From: Aliidiomarina celeris | GTDB lineage: Bacteria; Pseudomonadota; Gammaproteobacteria; Enterobacterales; Alteromonadaceae | Length of the DNA stretch: 64,000 nucleotides | Assembly (NCBI RefSeq): GCF_003316875.1 | Contig: NZ_QMIL01000002.1 | Span: 1 to 64,000, forward strand | Direction: 5' to 3' | In this document: one piece after another, positions 36,833 through 45,540 of the stretch | How the letters are laid out: each line of letters starts with the position of its first letter | Position numbering within the stretch: the first letter of the stretch is position 1 | Notes under the pieces: generated by a model | The model's input: the letters and a program-made list of their open reading frames with translations, nothing else | Database searches by the model: none | Told to the model about the DNA's origin: nothing | Program-made: the position numbers and the translations under genes

Positions 36833-38170
36833 TTACTCTTCAGCAGGATTGAGCACGCGGCCTAAAAACAAGAGGGCCCCCGTTACGTCGTCTTGTATTG
36901 CAAATAAAAATGGCCGATCAACGGTAAGCTGCGCTTCTGCAACCGGAATACTGGTTACTCCACCTATAGCGGCCGACGCTGCAGACGCGGTGGTGCCTTT
37001 TTCATTTACATGAATCGCAGCCATGTGCTGAACAGCGGTTAAATAGAGGTTGTAAGCGCCGTTTATGCCAGAAAAGTCGGCTAGCGCGGGGTTAAAGGCA
37101 TGCTCCATACCCCGCTCGCTGAGTAGTTCATTTAAGCGAGCTTGGGTGGTGAAAGAAAAGGCGGGCAAGCCGAAGTCGACAACTTTACTTTGTAAGGCAT
37201 TACGCACCTGTTCGAGCTGAGCACGTGTAAGGTTTTGTTCGAACTGCTCAAATTCTCCGGCGTTCGGTACCATCACTACCATGGAAAGCTCATGGCCGGC
37301 ATAAGGCAAGCGCACAACCTCAAGGCCGGGTAACTGCGCATAACCCATGCTCTCTACTTGCCGCATCATTTGCACATTCACACTCTCGCCATTGCCGGTA
37401 TAAAAAGGCTCGGAATATTCAGGGCTGGTGGTGAAGGGCGCTCGCCACTGGGCGTTCATATAAATAGCATTCACCAGTACAAACGCAGTGTCGCTACTTA
37501 TTTGCCCTTCTGGAATTAGCGGTTTAATCATGTCGTTGGTTTGCTCGGCTACCCATTGGTTAATGCTTTTGCGTGCCAACTCAGGGGCGCCGTAGAAATC
37601 AGACAAATGCACCCCCGCACCATAATAACCTGCAAGGGTGTCGAGTAAAGCCAACTGCGGCTCTGTATTTTGGTCCAGCCACAGAACATTAGCGTTATTC
37701 AATGCTACGCCGTAGTTTGCTTGCAGTTGCCTATTCCGCTGCGCTAATGCTTGGCTTAACGCGTTAAAGCCTTCATGAACTGCGTTTGTGGCTTGTTGAA
37801 AGTGAAGTGCGCTGGCCATTTGTTCAGCCGTTTGTTCTGCGGCACCGGCATAGGCCATAGCCATTACGGTGGAAATAGAGTAGGGGCTGTACACCACATT
37901 TTTGCCCTTCGTTTCTGGCGTATTCGCAAGGCTCTGGTAAAACGAAAGAGCAAACTCAGTATTGTTCTGAATAAAGGTATTAAATTCCGGCGCACCCACG
38001 CTGGCAGTATGGCGAGGAACGCTCGACATCACGGCCTCAAATTCAGGCTGAGACGCTGCTTGTTCGTTTTCGGAACTGCCATTACAACCGGCTAGCCCCA
38101 CACTCAACGCCACGCTCAGTGCGGTCATATTGAGTAATATTCGGCTTCGTTTTAAGTTAAATAAATGCAT
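36833..38170 (-). CDS. Serpin (serine protease inhibitor), predicted lipoprotein
   Basis: 445 residues, a complete serpin fold after a lipoprotein signal ('LSVALSVGLAGCNG', lipobox cysteine near residue 29). Serpin landmarks include 'NVVYSPYSISTVMAMAYAGA', 'FVLVNAIYMNAQWRAPF' and 'DRPFLFAIQDDVTGALLFLGRVLNP'. The reactive loop hinge 'EKGTTASAASAA' has small residues at P15-P9, as in inhibitory serpins. Aligning with alpha-1-antitrypsin puts P1-P1' at Thr-Ser before I-P. Bacterial serpins are uncommon; this one would sit in the periplasm or at the outer membrane and trap host, prey or self proteases. Confidence 0.92.
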   Translation of the reverse strand: MHLFNLKRSRILLNMTALSVALSVGLAGCNGSSENEQAASQPEFEAVMSSVPRHTASVGAPEFNTFIQNNTEFALSFYQSLANTPETKGKNVVYSPYSISTVMAMAYAGAAEQTAEQMASALHFQQATNAVHEGFNALSQALAQRNRQLQANYGVALNNANVLWLDQNTEPQLALLDTLAGYYGAGVHLSDFYGAPELARKSINQWVAEQTNDMIKPLIPEGQISSDTAFVLVNAIYMNAQWRAPFTTSPEYSEPFYTGNGESVNVQMMRQVESMGYAQLPGLEVVRLPYAGHELSMVVMVPNAGEFEQFEQNLTRAQLEQVRNALQSKVVDFGLPAFSFTTQARLNELLSERGMEHAFNPALADFSGINGAYNLYLTAVQHMAAIHVNEKGTTASAASAAIGGVTSIPVAEAQLTVDRPFLFAIQDDVTGALLFLGRVLNPAEE

Positions 38171-38372
38171 AATTTGCCTCCGTTTTTTATCGTACTTTGG
38201 GTAGCATTTTTCTGTCAGAATGCTTCATCAGTAGTAACAGCATAGAAACAGCGGGGCTGAAAAACTGTTAAAATATACCCACACTTTGTAAAAGAATGTC
38301 AGCCGTAGCTGCTAAGCTCTGCGCCCTTTGCTAAAGTCGCTCCATACCGAACGAATACCACGAGGCAAACGC

Positions 38373-39248
38373 ATGAATGTAATCCAACGGGCCTGTATGT
38401 TGTTGCTTTTGGCCTGTTTTGCAGCACAGGCAGCTGAGCCTAGCCCGGAGCAAACGCCCAGCCAAAGCTCTATTTGGGGCATTGGGCTTGCCGTTGGTGT
38501 TGGCGAACGTTCGAACCCACTTTATGGTGGCGAGGATATTCCCTTAGTGGTGCTGCCCGAGGTGTTTTATTACGGCGAAAAGCTCTACTTCGACAATGGT
38601 CGCTTGGGGCTCTATTTCTACGAAAAGCCCACTTATGAATGGAGCCTCGCGGTTCGCCTTAATCCGGAACGCGCCTATTTTAGCCGCCGCTATTTGGGCA
38701 ATTGGCTGAGCGACCCATTTGCGCCACGCTCTGGGCAAGGCCAAACGCTCAGTGTTCCCCTCGACGAGGGCGTAGTGGCCGGCGGTGAGCAAAGTTCGGT
38801 AACCGTTGAAACCCTGCAGTCACGAGACTGGTCACTCGACGGCGGCATCCAACTCGACTGGGAGCCGCATCGTCGCTGGTTAGTGCGTGCCAACCTCTGG
38901 ACCGACGTTACCAACCGACACGGTGGTCACAACGCACAAGTGCAACTTTCGCGCATGGTCAATAGCAACTTCGGTCAGTGGACCTTACGTGCCGACCTCG
39001 ACTGGAAAAGTAGCGCCTTGATTGACTACTACTACGGCGTGAGCGCGCTTGAAAACGCTTACTCCTACGCCGGTAAATCGGTGTTACAACCCTCCGTGGG
39101 GTTGTATTGGAACTACCCGCTGAATGGTCACTGGCGCATGCTCGGTTTTGCGCGTAAACAATGGTTAGGTAGCGGCATGAGCGACAGCCCACTGGTGCGC
39201 GACACCAGTGTTCACTCGGTATTTTTGGGGGTGGGTTATCGTTTTTGA
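38373..39248 (+). CDS. MipA/OmpV-family outer-membrane protein
   Basis: About 291 residues with a signal peptide ('MLLLLACFAAQAAE') and the MipA/OmpV opening 'GIGLAVGVGERSNPLYGGEDIPLVVLPEVFYYGEKLYFDNGRLGLYF'. A beta-barrel of alternating strands ends in 'GVGYRF' with a C-terminal phenylalanine for BAM recognition. The ATG at 38373 directly precedes the signal sequence. It heads an operon with a DUF3019 protein and a two-component system that likely controls it. Confidence 0.88.
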   Translation: MNVIQRACMLLLLACFAAQAAEPSPEQTPSQSSIWGIGLAVGVGERSNPLYGGEDIPLVVLPEVFYYGEKLYFDNGRLGLYFYEKPTYEWSLAVRLNPERAYFSRRYLGNWLSDPFAPRSGQGQTLSVPLDEGVVAGGEQSSVTVETLQSRDWSLDGGIQLDWEPHRRWLVRANLWTDVTNRHGGHNAQVQLSRMVNSNFGQWTLRADLDWKSSALIDYYYGVSALENAYSYAGKSVLQPSVGLYWNYPLNGHWRMLGFARKQWLGSGMSDSPLVRDTSVHSVFLGVGYRF

Positions 39249-39642
39249 GCGCCTTAAAATAGCCGGCGGGGTACTGCTGCTCGGTTTGTTCGCCAGCACC
39301 GTTCTTGCCAACGAAGATGAGCCGCTGTGCGACAACCCGTTTTGTTTGCGCATTGTACCTACCGTGTGTGTAACACAAACGCCAAAAGACAAATGCGAGC
39401 AGGAACTCACACTGTGGTGGCAAGCGGAACGACAAATTCAAGCCTGTGCGTATGTAAACAACCGTTTGTTACAGTGTTGGCAACCGCAAAGTCGCGCGCA
39501 GTGGCAAGGCGAAATTGACTGGCCGAGTGAAGGAACCATAAGCATTACCGACGAAAGTGGTGCTATTGTAGCGGAAGCGTTTATTAGTGTTCAAAGCTTA
39601 CAACCCCGGCGCCGACTCGGCAGCCCTTGGAGTGTTTTTTAA
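39208..39642 (+). CDS. DUF3019-type small exported protein
   Basis: Up to 144 residues with a hydrophobic signal ('LKIAGGVLLLGLFASTVLANE') and then a cysteine-rich domain ('CDNPFCLRIVPTVCVTQTPKDKCEQELTLWWQ...CAYVNNRLLQCW') probably held by disulfides in the periplasm. DUF3019 proteins usually sit between a MipA/OmpV gene and a two-component system in Alteromonadales, as here. The only ATG (39208) lies 41 bases inside mipA, so the true start is uncertain. Its stop overlaps the next ATG (TAATG). Confidence 0.78.
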   Translation: MFTRYFWGWVIVFERLKIAGGVLLLGLFASTVLANEDEPLCDNPFCLRIVPTVCVTQTPKDKCEQELTLWWQAERQIQACAYVNNRLLQCWQPQSRAQWQGEIDWPSEGTISITDESGAIVAEAFISVQSLQPRRRLGSPWSVF

Positions 39643-40349
39643 TGAACAAGAAGATTGTTCTTGCAGAAGACGACCAAAAACTAGCCCGCCTGATCCTCGA
39701 CTACCTAGAGCAGAATGGCTTCAGTGTGAGTTGGGAGCCGCGTGGTGACCGTGTACTGCACGTGGTTCAACGCATGCAGCCAGACCTTATTATTCTCGAC
39801 CTTATGCTACCGGGCCGCGACGGTTTTGAATTGTGCCGCGACTTACGGCAAACCTTTCAGGGCCCGATACTTATGTTTACCGCGCGCCAAAGTGACATTG
39901 ATCAAGTGCTCGGTTTAGAGTTAGGTGCTGATGATTATGTAGTAAAGCCGGTGGAACCGCGCGTTTTGGTGGCGCGAATTAACGCTTTGTTAAGGCGCAC
40001 GCACGACGTAAGCCACAAAGTGCAAAATGCAGCAGCCGAGTTAAGTTTTGGTGCCTTAGTGTTAAAACCCAAAAGCCGCGTAGCAACACTTCACAACCAA
40101 GCGCTCGATCTCACTAGCCATGAATTTGAACTCTTGTTGTACCTTGCTGAGCGCGCAGGCACTGTGGTTACCCGAGAACAAATTCACCGCGACATTATAG
40201 GCCGCGAATACGACGGCCTCGACCGCACCGTAGACATGCGCGTTTCGCATATTCGCAAGAAACTTGGTGACGACCACCAAAAACCAGAAATGCTGAAAAC
40301 CATTTGGGGCAAAGGCTATTTACTGGTTCCTGAAGCTTGGAGCGAGTAA
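39642..40349 (+). CDS. rstA: OmpR-family response regulator, RstA-like
   Basis: 235 residues: a receiver domain with acidic pocket 'EDD' (residues 8-10), phosphoacceptor Asp in 'LIILDLMLPGRDG', and Lys in 'VVKPVEP'. A winged-helix DNA-binding domain follows ('LTSHEFELLLYLAERAGTVVTREQI', 'DRTVDMRVSHIRKKLGD'). The opening 'SWEPRGD' and 'CRDLR' recall RstA. ATG 39642 is coupled to the DUF3019 stop. It is followed 3 bases later by its kinase. Confidence 0.88.
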   Translation: MNKKIVLAEDDQKLARLILDYLEQNGFSVSWEPRGDRVLHVVQRMQPDLIILDLMLPGRDGFELCRDLRQTFQGPILMFTARQSDIDQVLGLELGADDYVVKPVEPRVLVARINALLRRTHDVSHKVQNAAAELSFGALVLKPKSRVATLHNQALDLTSHEFELLLYLAERAGTVVTREQIHRDIIGREYDGLDRTVDMRVSHIRKKLGDDHQKPEMLKTIWGKGYLLVPEAWSE

Positions 40350-40352
40350 CGC

Positions 40353-41615
40353 GTGCGTAGGCTGCTAGTTCAGTTCTATATATTCCTACTCTTTGCGGTT
40401 GTCGGCTTAGGCTGGAGCTTGGAGCAAGTATGGCGCGACAAACAGCCACAAACACCCGAGTGGGTTGCGCCTTTTTCAGAAGCCATTGCATTTAGCGCCA
40501 ACCGCCTTGGCAATGCGGAGCAAGTAAGTGAGCTGCTCGGCCTCGAGGTGATTATTCTGCCTTTAAATTCGGTTGCTTGGCCGGAACAAGAGCAGCAACG
40601 GCTTGCTGCCGGTGAAACCATTGTGCTTTTTAACAGCATGCAGCAAATCTATTTGTACCAACAACGGCAAAGCGCTACCGGCTCTTCTGAATTATGGCGG
40701 GTTGGGCCCATTGGCGAACCTGTGGCTGCACCAACCTATTGGTACCATGTCCTTTATTTTATTTTGCTGGCGCTACTGGCGAGCTTTTGGATTTGGCCGC
40801 TAACTCGCGATTTACGCTTACTCGAAAAGCACCTTGGCCAATTACCCCAGCAGCAAGACCAACCCTTTATGTTGTCGAAACGCTCACTTATTCAACCGTT
40901 AGCGAAAAGCTTTAATAGCATGCGAAGCCAGATTAAACATTTACTGAGCCTGCAAAGGGAACTCACCCGTGCCGTTTCCCACGACTTAAGAACACCGCTA
41001 GCGCGAATGAAATTTTCACTGGCTATGCGCGCTGAGAAAGGCGACAACGTAGAAATGTTAAAGGAAGACGTAGTTGAAATGGAACAGTTAGTCGACACCT
41101 TGCTCGACTACGCCAAGCTTGAGGGCCAAGAAAACTTGCTTCATGTCAGTACAGTAAATATTACTGAGTTAGCTATAAACTTAGCCGAAAAACTAAACCA
41201 AATGCCCGGCCCTGCTGTACAAGTTAAGAGCCCGCACGAATTATGGCTTGCCGGAGACGGCCATTACTTAGAGCGAGCGCTGCAAAATTTAATTTTAAAT
41301 GCGCGCCGACACGCGAAAACCAAAGTACAGGTAATCACAGAAGCACGCAAAGAGCATGTTTATGTGCATGTAGACGACGACGGAGAGGGTATTGCCGAGC
41401 CGGATCGACAGCGAATTTTACAGCCCTTCGTTCGCCTGGAAGAGAGCCGCTCTAAAGCGTCGGGCGGCGTGGGTTTAGGGCTAACCATTGTTGCCCGCAT
41501 TGTAGAATGGCATCACGGCCAATTACGAATAGATACAAGCCCATTCGGCGGCGCGCGGTTTTCTTTAATACTACCGGTAAAACATACCGCCGCGCGCCAA
41601 GAACATATTCATTGA
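40353..41615 (+). CDS. rstB: Sensor histidine kinase, RstB-like
   Basis: 420 residues with a GTG start at 40353. It has membrane helix 1 ('LLVQFYIFLLFAVVGLGWSL'), a periplasmic sensor of about 100 residues, helix 2 ('LYFILLALLASFWIWPL'), HAMP, and a dimerisation domain with 'SHDLRTPLARMKFSL' (phosphorylated His). The ATP-binding boxes are 'NLILNARRHAK', 'DDDGEGI' and 'GGVGLGLTIV'. It phosphorylates the preceding regulator. The input is unknown; the local targets are presumably mipA and the DUF3019 gene. Confidence 0.9.
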   Translation: MRRLLVQFYIFLLFAVVGLGWSLEQVWRDKQPQTPEWVAPFSEAIAFSANRLGNAEQVSELLGLEVIILPLNSVAWPEQEQQRLAAGETIVLFNSMQQIYLYQQRQSATGSSELWRVGPIGEPVAAPTYWYHVLYFILLALLASFWIWPLTRDLRLLEKHLGQLPQQQDQPFMLSKRSLIQPLAKSFNSMRSQIKHLLSLQRELTRAVSHDLRTPLARMKFSLAMRAEKGDNVEMLKEDVVEMEQLVDTLLDYAKLEGQENLLHVSTVNITELAINLAEKLNQMPGPAVQVKSPHELWLAGDGHYLERALQNLILNARRHAKTKVQVITEARKEHVYVHVDDDGEGIAEPDRQRILQPFVRLEESRSKASGGVGLGLTIVARIVEWHHGQLRIDTSPFGGARFSLILPVKHTAARQEHIH

Positions 41616-41623
41616 GGAGCATT

Positions 41624-42493
41624 ATGTCTAACAACAGCTATACACCACCTAAAGTTTGGCAGTGGGACCGAGAAAGCGGCGGCAAGTTTGCTGCTATTAA
41701 TCGGCCTATTGCAGGAGCCACCCACGAAAAAGAGCTGCCGGTTGGTAAACACCCATTGCAGCTTTATTCCTTAGCAACGCCAAACGGAGTAAAAGTAACC
41801 CTAATGCTTGAAGAGCTGCTGGAAAAGGGCATTAAACAAGCAGAATACGACGCGTGGATTATTAACATTTTAGAAGGCGAACAGTTTAGCAGTGGTTTTG
41901 TGGCGGCAAATCCGAACTCCAAAATACCCGCTTTAGTCGACTACAGCACCGAAAAACCAACACGTGTATTTGAGTCTGGTTCTATCTTGCTGTACTTGGC
42001 TGAAAAATTTAACGCGTTTTTGCCCACCACGCCGGCAGAGCGAACCGAATGCTTAAACTGGCTGTTTTGGCAAATGGCCAGCGCTCCTATTCTCGGTGGC
42101 GGCTTTGGCCATTTTTACGCTTATGCACCCGAAAAGTACGAATACCCAATTAATCGCTATACCATGGAAATAAAGCGCCAGCTCGACGTGCTCGACAAAC
42201 AACTGGCAACAAACCCATTTATTGCCGGCGAGCACTACAGCATTGCCGACATGGCCATTTGGCCTTGGTACGGCGCTCTGGTGAAAAACGAGGTGTATGA
42301 AGCAGCCGAATTTATCGAGGCGCACAGCTATAAAAATGTGCTGCGTTGGTGTAACCAGATAGCCGAGCGCCCGGCGGTAAAACGTGGCCGCATTGTTAAC
42401 AAAAGCTGGGGCGAACCCAGCGAGCAGTTACGCGAACGCCACAATGCTAACGACTTTCTCACCCAAACAGAAGACAAACGCGCTAGCGAATAA
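41624..42493 (+). CDS. yghU: Glutathione-dependent disulfide-bond oxidoreductase YghU
   Basis: 289 residues, matching E. coli YghU (288) along its length: 'KVWQWDRESGGKFAAINRPIAGATHEKELPVGKHPLQLYSLATPNGVKV', 'NPNSKIPAL', 'FESGSILLYLAEK' and 'NWLFWQMASAPILGGGFGHF'. It is a GST-fold enzyme that binds two glutathiones and reduces disulfides. ATG 41624 has a GAGGAG ribosome site and lies 8 bases after the kinase gene, so it belongs to that operon. It overlaps the convergent 42483 gene by 11 bases. Confidence 0.93.
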   Translation: MSNNSYTPPKVWQWDRESGGKFAAINRPIAGATHEKELPVGKHPLQLYSLATPNGVKVTLMLEELLEKGIKQAEYDAWIINILEGEQFSSGFVAANPNSKIPALVDYSTEKPTRVFESGSILLYLAEKFNAFLPTTPAERTECLNWLFWQMASAPILGGGFGHFYAYAPEKYEYPINRYTMEIKRQLDVLDKQLATNPFIAGEHYSIADMAIWPWYGALVKNEVYEAAEFIEAHSYKNVLRWCNQIAERPAVKRGRIVNKSWGEPSEQLRERHNANDFLTQTEDKRASE

Positions 42494-42905
42494 TCTCGAG
42501 TTCAGGTGCGTGAGTGGCAAACCATTCACGCACTTGTGGCATTTGTTCAATGGGGAATAGATAGTCGGAACTAAATTTCGAAGTGTAAGGAAACTGAATA
42601 TAACCATAGCGCTCGTCGTATTCGCTGAGCGCTACTTTTCTCACGATATCGAGGCTTACGGCTTCCATACCGACCCGCAATAAGTCGCCCTCGCGAGACA
42701 ACAGGCCAAGCATATCTTTAGTTTTGTCGGCAGGCAATTTACTGCTCCACATGTCTGGAAACAACAACCACATCATTAATACCCAACTGCCGGTATAACG
42801 CAGCACTTCGGTGCCCCAAACCAGCACCGACGCGCCAAAGCCACCCAGCAAAATTAAAAAACGTGTGCGGCGGCTAATTTTATTCATTCGATCAACGTAA
42901 CGCAT
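42483..42905 (-). CDS. Uncharacterised membrane-anchored protein
   Basis: 140 residues. A basic N-terminus is followed by two hydrophobic segments ('FLILLGGFGASVLVWGTEVL', 'GSWVLMMWLLFPDMW') and a soluble C-terminal domain of about 75 residues ('GLLSREGDLLRVGMEAVSLDIVRKVALSEYDERYGYIQFPY'). I do not recognise a family. It is divergent from the Fur-regulated TonB receptor. Confidence 0.65.
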   Translation of the reverse strand: MRYVDRMNKISRRTRFLILLGGFGASVLVWGTEVLRYTGSWVLMMWLLFPDMWSSKLPADKTKDMLGLLSREGDLLRVGMEAVSLDIVRKVALSEYDERYGYIQFPYTSKFSSDYLFPIEQMPQVREWFATHAPELEIIR

Positions 42906-43000
42906 AAAATCCCAAGGTTATTGAATTAGCTTAAAAAAAATAATACCACTCACGCACATTCAGCGCACTACCCAAGCGCAAGCAAAGATCAAAAAGAAAT

Positions 43001-43019
43001 CTTATTGACAATCATTCTC
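43001..43019 (+). promoter_or_regulatory. Fur box
   Basis: CTTATTGACAATCATTCTC matches 14 or so of the 19 positions of the Fur consensus, with the right half AATCATTATC nearly intact. It lies 55-73 bases before the TonB receptor ATG. TTGACA (43005-43010) within it could serve as the -35 box, with TTTAAT or TAATAT near 43028 as the -10. Confidence 0.75.
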
Positions 43020-43073
43020 ATTAACGTTTAATATGCGCTCGTTTTCCAATCCTACACATCATTGAGGACCATT

Positions 43074-45167
43074 ATGCGCGCTGTAAACTATCGTCGCTCT
43101 CTAGTTGCTCAAGCCGTTTTGCTTGCAACATTGCCCTTTTCTTTGAATGCCTTTGCTCAAAATAGCGAGGCTGAGAACGAGCAGGCCGAAGACAAAGAAA
43201 CCGTTTCCCCCCGCATGGAGGTTATTCGTGTAGTAGGCGAACGTGCCGCTCACCGTTACGACGAAACCGGCTCGGTTATTGTATTAAACCAAGACGATAT
43301 TGAACGCGTGCAGCCCTTGTCGACCGAAGACGTGTTGCGCCGCATTGCCGGTATTAACGTGAAAGGCGAAGAAGAAACCTCGATTGTTGCCAACTTTGGT
43401 ATTCGTGGCCTGTCGGCCAGCGAGTCGAAGTCGCTTGTGCTTGAAGACGGCGTACCGGTAGCACCCGGCTTATTCATTGGCAATGACCGCTATTACAACC
43501 CGCGTATTCAACGCATGGGCGGCGTCGAAATTTTGAAAGGATCGGCGTCTTTACGCTATGGCCCCTCCACCATTGGTGGCGTGGTGAATTACATTACTAA
43601 AACCCCAGACGACGGGGTTACCGTTTCCGCACGTACCGGTTCGTTTAACATGCGCGAGCTTACCGTAGAAGCAGGCAACACGAATAGTTCCGGCGACGCC
43701 TACATGGGTGTAGTGGCAAGCCGCGCCAGCAGCGACGGCTTTATGGATAAAGACTACGACATGACCGACATTATGGTGAAGGCGGGCATGGCCCTAGCGA
43801 ATAACCAACGCGTGGGCATGAAGTTTTCCTACCACGACAACACCGCCAACATTTCGTACCGTGGCTTATTGCTCGACGACTATCTTGCGGGTGAAACCTA
43901 TAACCCCGCGCCAGACGACTACTATATTCAAGACAGGGTTGCCTTCGACGTAAACCATGAATGGGACTTAAGCGGTAACATCACCTTAAAAACCCTCGCG
44001 TATTGGAGCAATGTGTCGCGTGATTACTGGCGTTATGGAGTAGACACCGCAGCCTCGAATGACGCCGGCCGTTGGGTATACACCGACAGCCTCACCGGTA
44101 ATAACCGCGCTTTTGAGCGCTTCGGTGTAGAAACACGCTTAGGTATTTTCCATACCCTTATGGGTGCAGAAGCACGTACAGAGTTCGGCCTTCGCTATAT
44201 GCAAGAAGAGTCTGACGACACTCGCATTGTCGCCACGCGTGATCAAGACCGCACCGGCGTGAATAACCGCCACCGTATCGACTCGGCAGAAAGTTACGCC
44301 GGTTATTGGCAAACGCGTTTCGAGTTTTCTGACCGTTTCGCGGTAACACCGGGCGTTCGCGTAGAAAGCTACGAGCAGCAACAGGTGGTATTAACGCAAA
44401 ATAACGCGTCGGCAAAAACCACCAACACCGAAGTACTTCCGGGCGTGGGCGCAACCTATGAACTTACTCCGTCTATGCAGCTCTACGGCGGTGTTTACCG
44501 TGCATTCTCGCCGGCCTCAAATGGCGTAGCGCTCGACGGCCTTACCGACCAAAACCTCGACGGCGAACGCTCTACCAACTATGAAATTGGTATTCGCGGG
44601 AGCGCAGAACGCGTGAACTACGAAGTTGCAGCATTCTTTATGAATTTTGCCAACCAAGTGGTCACCGGTAACAGCGACCCGAACTTGTCACAGTCGAATG
44701 CAGGTGAAACAGAACACTACGGTATGGAATTTCAAGTCGCCGTAAACTTAGGTGCAGGCTTTAGTGTCGACACCAACGCAACTTGGATTCCAGAGTCGAA
44801 GTTCACCACCGGCGACTTTAACGGTAACCGCTTGCCCTACGCTCCGGAGTGGGTAGCAAACGCAGCCTTAAACTACAGCAACAATAAACTTAATGCTGCC
44901 GTGGTGGCGCACTACCGTGGCGAACAGTATGGCGACCCAAGTAATTTGGAAGCCATACCCACTGGAGCGGCGGGTGGTATTTGGGGAGGCCTCATGCCGT
45001 CGTATACCGTGTACGACTTTATGACTCAGTATGAAGCCATGCCTAACCTTACCCTATACGGTTCAGTGAAAAACTTAACCGACAAGCGCTATATTGCCGG
45101 CTTACGCCAAGGTATTTATGTAGGGCCAGAGCGTAGCGTAGAAGCCGGTGTGCGATACCGCTTCTAA
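43074..45167 (+). CDS. TonB-dependent iron/siderophore receptor (FecA-like)
   Basis: 697 residues: a signal peptide ('LVAQAVLLATLPFSLNAFAQ'), a plug domain ('STEDVLRRIAGINVKGEEETSIVANFGIRGLSASESKSLVLEDGVP', 'VEILKGSASLRYGPSTIGGVVNYITKTP') and a 22-strand barrel ending in 'VRYRF'. It lacks the extra N-terminal signalling domain of E. coli FecA. It takes up ferric citrate or another ferric chelate with TonB-ExbBD, and is repressed by Fur (box at 43001-43019). ATG 43074 has a GAGGA ribosome site. Confidence 0.9.
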   Translation: MRAVNYRRSLVAQAVLLATLPFSLNAFAQNSEAENEQAEDKETVSPRMEVIRVVGERAAHRYDETGSVIVLNQDDIERVQPLSTEDVLRRIAGINVKGEEETSIVANFGIRGLSASESKSLVLEDGVPVAPGLFIGNDRYYNPRIQRMGGVEILKGSASLRYGPSTIGGVVNYITKTPDDGVTVSARTGSFNMRELTVEAGNTNSSGDAYMGVVASRASSDGFMDKDYDMTDIMVKAGMALANNQRVGMKFSYHDNTANISYRGLLLDDYLAGETYNPAPDDYYIQDRVAFDVNHEWDLSGNITLKTLAYWSNVSRDYWRYGVDTAASNDAGRWVYTDSLTGNNRAFERFGVETRLGIFHTLMGAEARTEFGLRYMQEESDDTRIVATRDQDRTGVNNRHRIDSAESYAGYWQTRFEFSDRFAVTPGVRVESYEQQQVVLTQNNASAKTTNTEVLPGVGATYELTPSMQLYGGVYRAFSPASNGVALDGLTDQNLDGERSTNYEIGIRGSAERVNYEVAAFFMNFANQVVTGNSDPNLSQSNAGETEHYGMEFQVAVNLGAGFSVDTNATWIPESKFTTGDFNGNRLPYAPEWVANAALNYSNNKLNAAVVAHYRGEQYGDPSNLEAIPTGAAGGIWGGLMPSYTVYDFMTQYEAMPNLTLYGSVKNLTDKRYIAGLRQGIYVGPERSVEAGVRYRF

Positions 45168-45197
45168 GCGTTAGCGAAACACCTGACCGCCGGAAGG

Positions 45198-45233
45198 AAC
45201 ACCGCCCGTGGATGAGCCACCGGCGGTGTTTTC
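45198..45233 (+). terminator. Terminator of the TonB receptor gene
   Basis: Stem AACACCGCC/GGCGGTGTT (45198-45230) with an inner GTGG/CCAC helix, followed by a short T run. It begins 31 bases after the receptor stop. Confidence 0.75.
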
Positions 45234-45276
45234 ATATCTGGCTTGTTTGTTCTTAGTGCATGCGTACAATAGCGCT

Positions 45277-45528
45277 ATGGCTAAACCTCGTAAAAAACTA
45301 CCCACACGCTCCGTCAACATTTCCTGCGCTGCGTGCAAAACCCTTCTTTACAAATATAGGAAGGGCGGTAAGGGTGCCCTGGTAAAATGTTTCGTTGAAC
45401 GCATTACCGAAGACCAGACAACCAAGGCTGGAGTATGTCCTCAATGTGAACAAACATTCGCCCGCGAAACCATGATTCGAGGTGCGCCAGCATTTAAAAT
45501 TATCGGTGGTAAAGTCACTGTGAAATAG
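45277..45528 (+). CDS. Small zinc-ribbon protein
   Basis: 83 residues with two CxxC pairs, 'ISCAACKTLLYKYRKGGKG' and 'GVCPQCEQTF', forming a rubredoxin-like zinc ribbon. It has a basic N-terminus ('MAKPRKKLPTRS') and no signal peptide. The function is unknown; small zinc ribbons of this size bind nucleic acid or act as chaperone-like factors. It lies 12 bases before the SGNH hydrolase gene and is probably cotranscribed. Confidence 0.8.
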   Translation: MAKPRKKLPTRSVNISCAACKTLLYKYRKGGKGALVKCFVERITEDQTTKAGVCPQCEQTFARETMIRGAPAFKIIGGKVTVK

Positions 45529-45540
45529 GGCATCCGTGTC

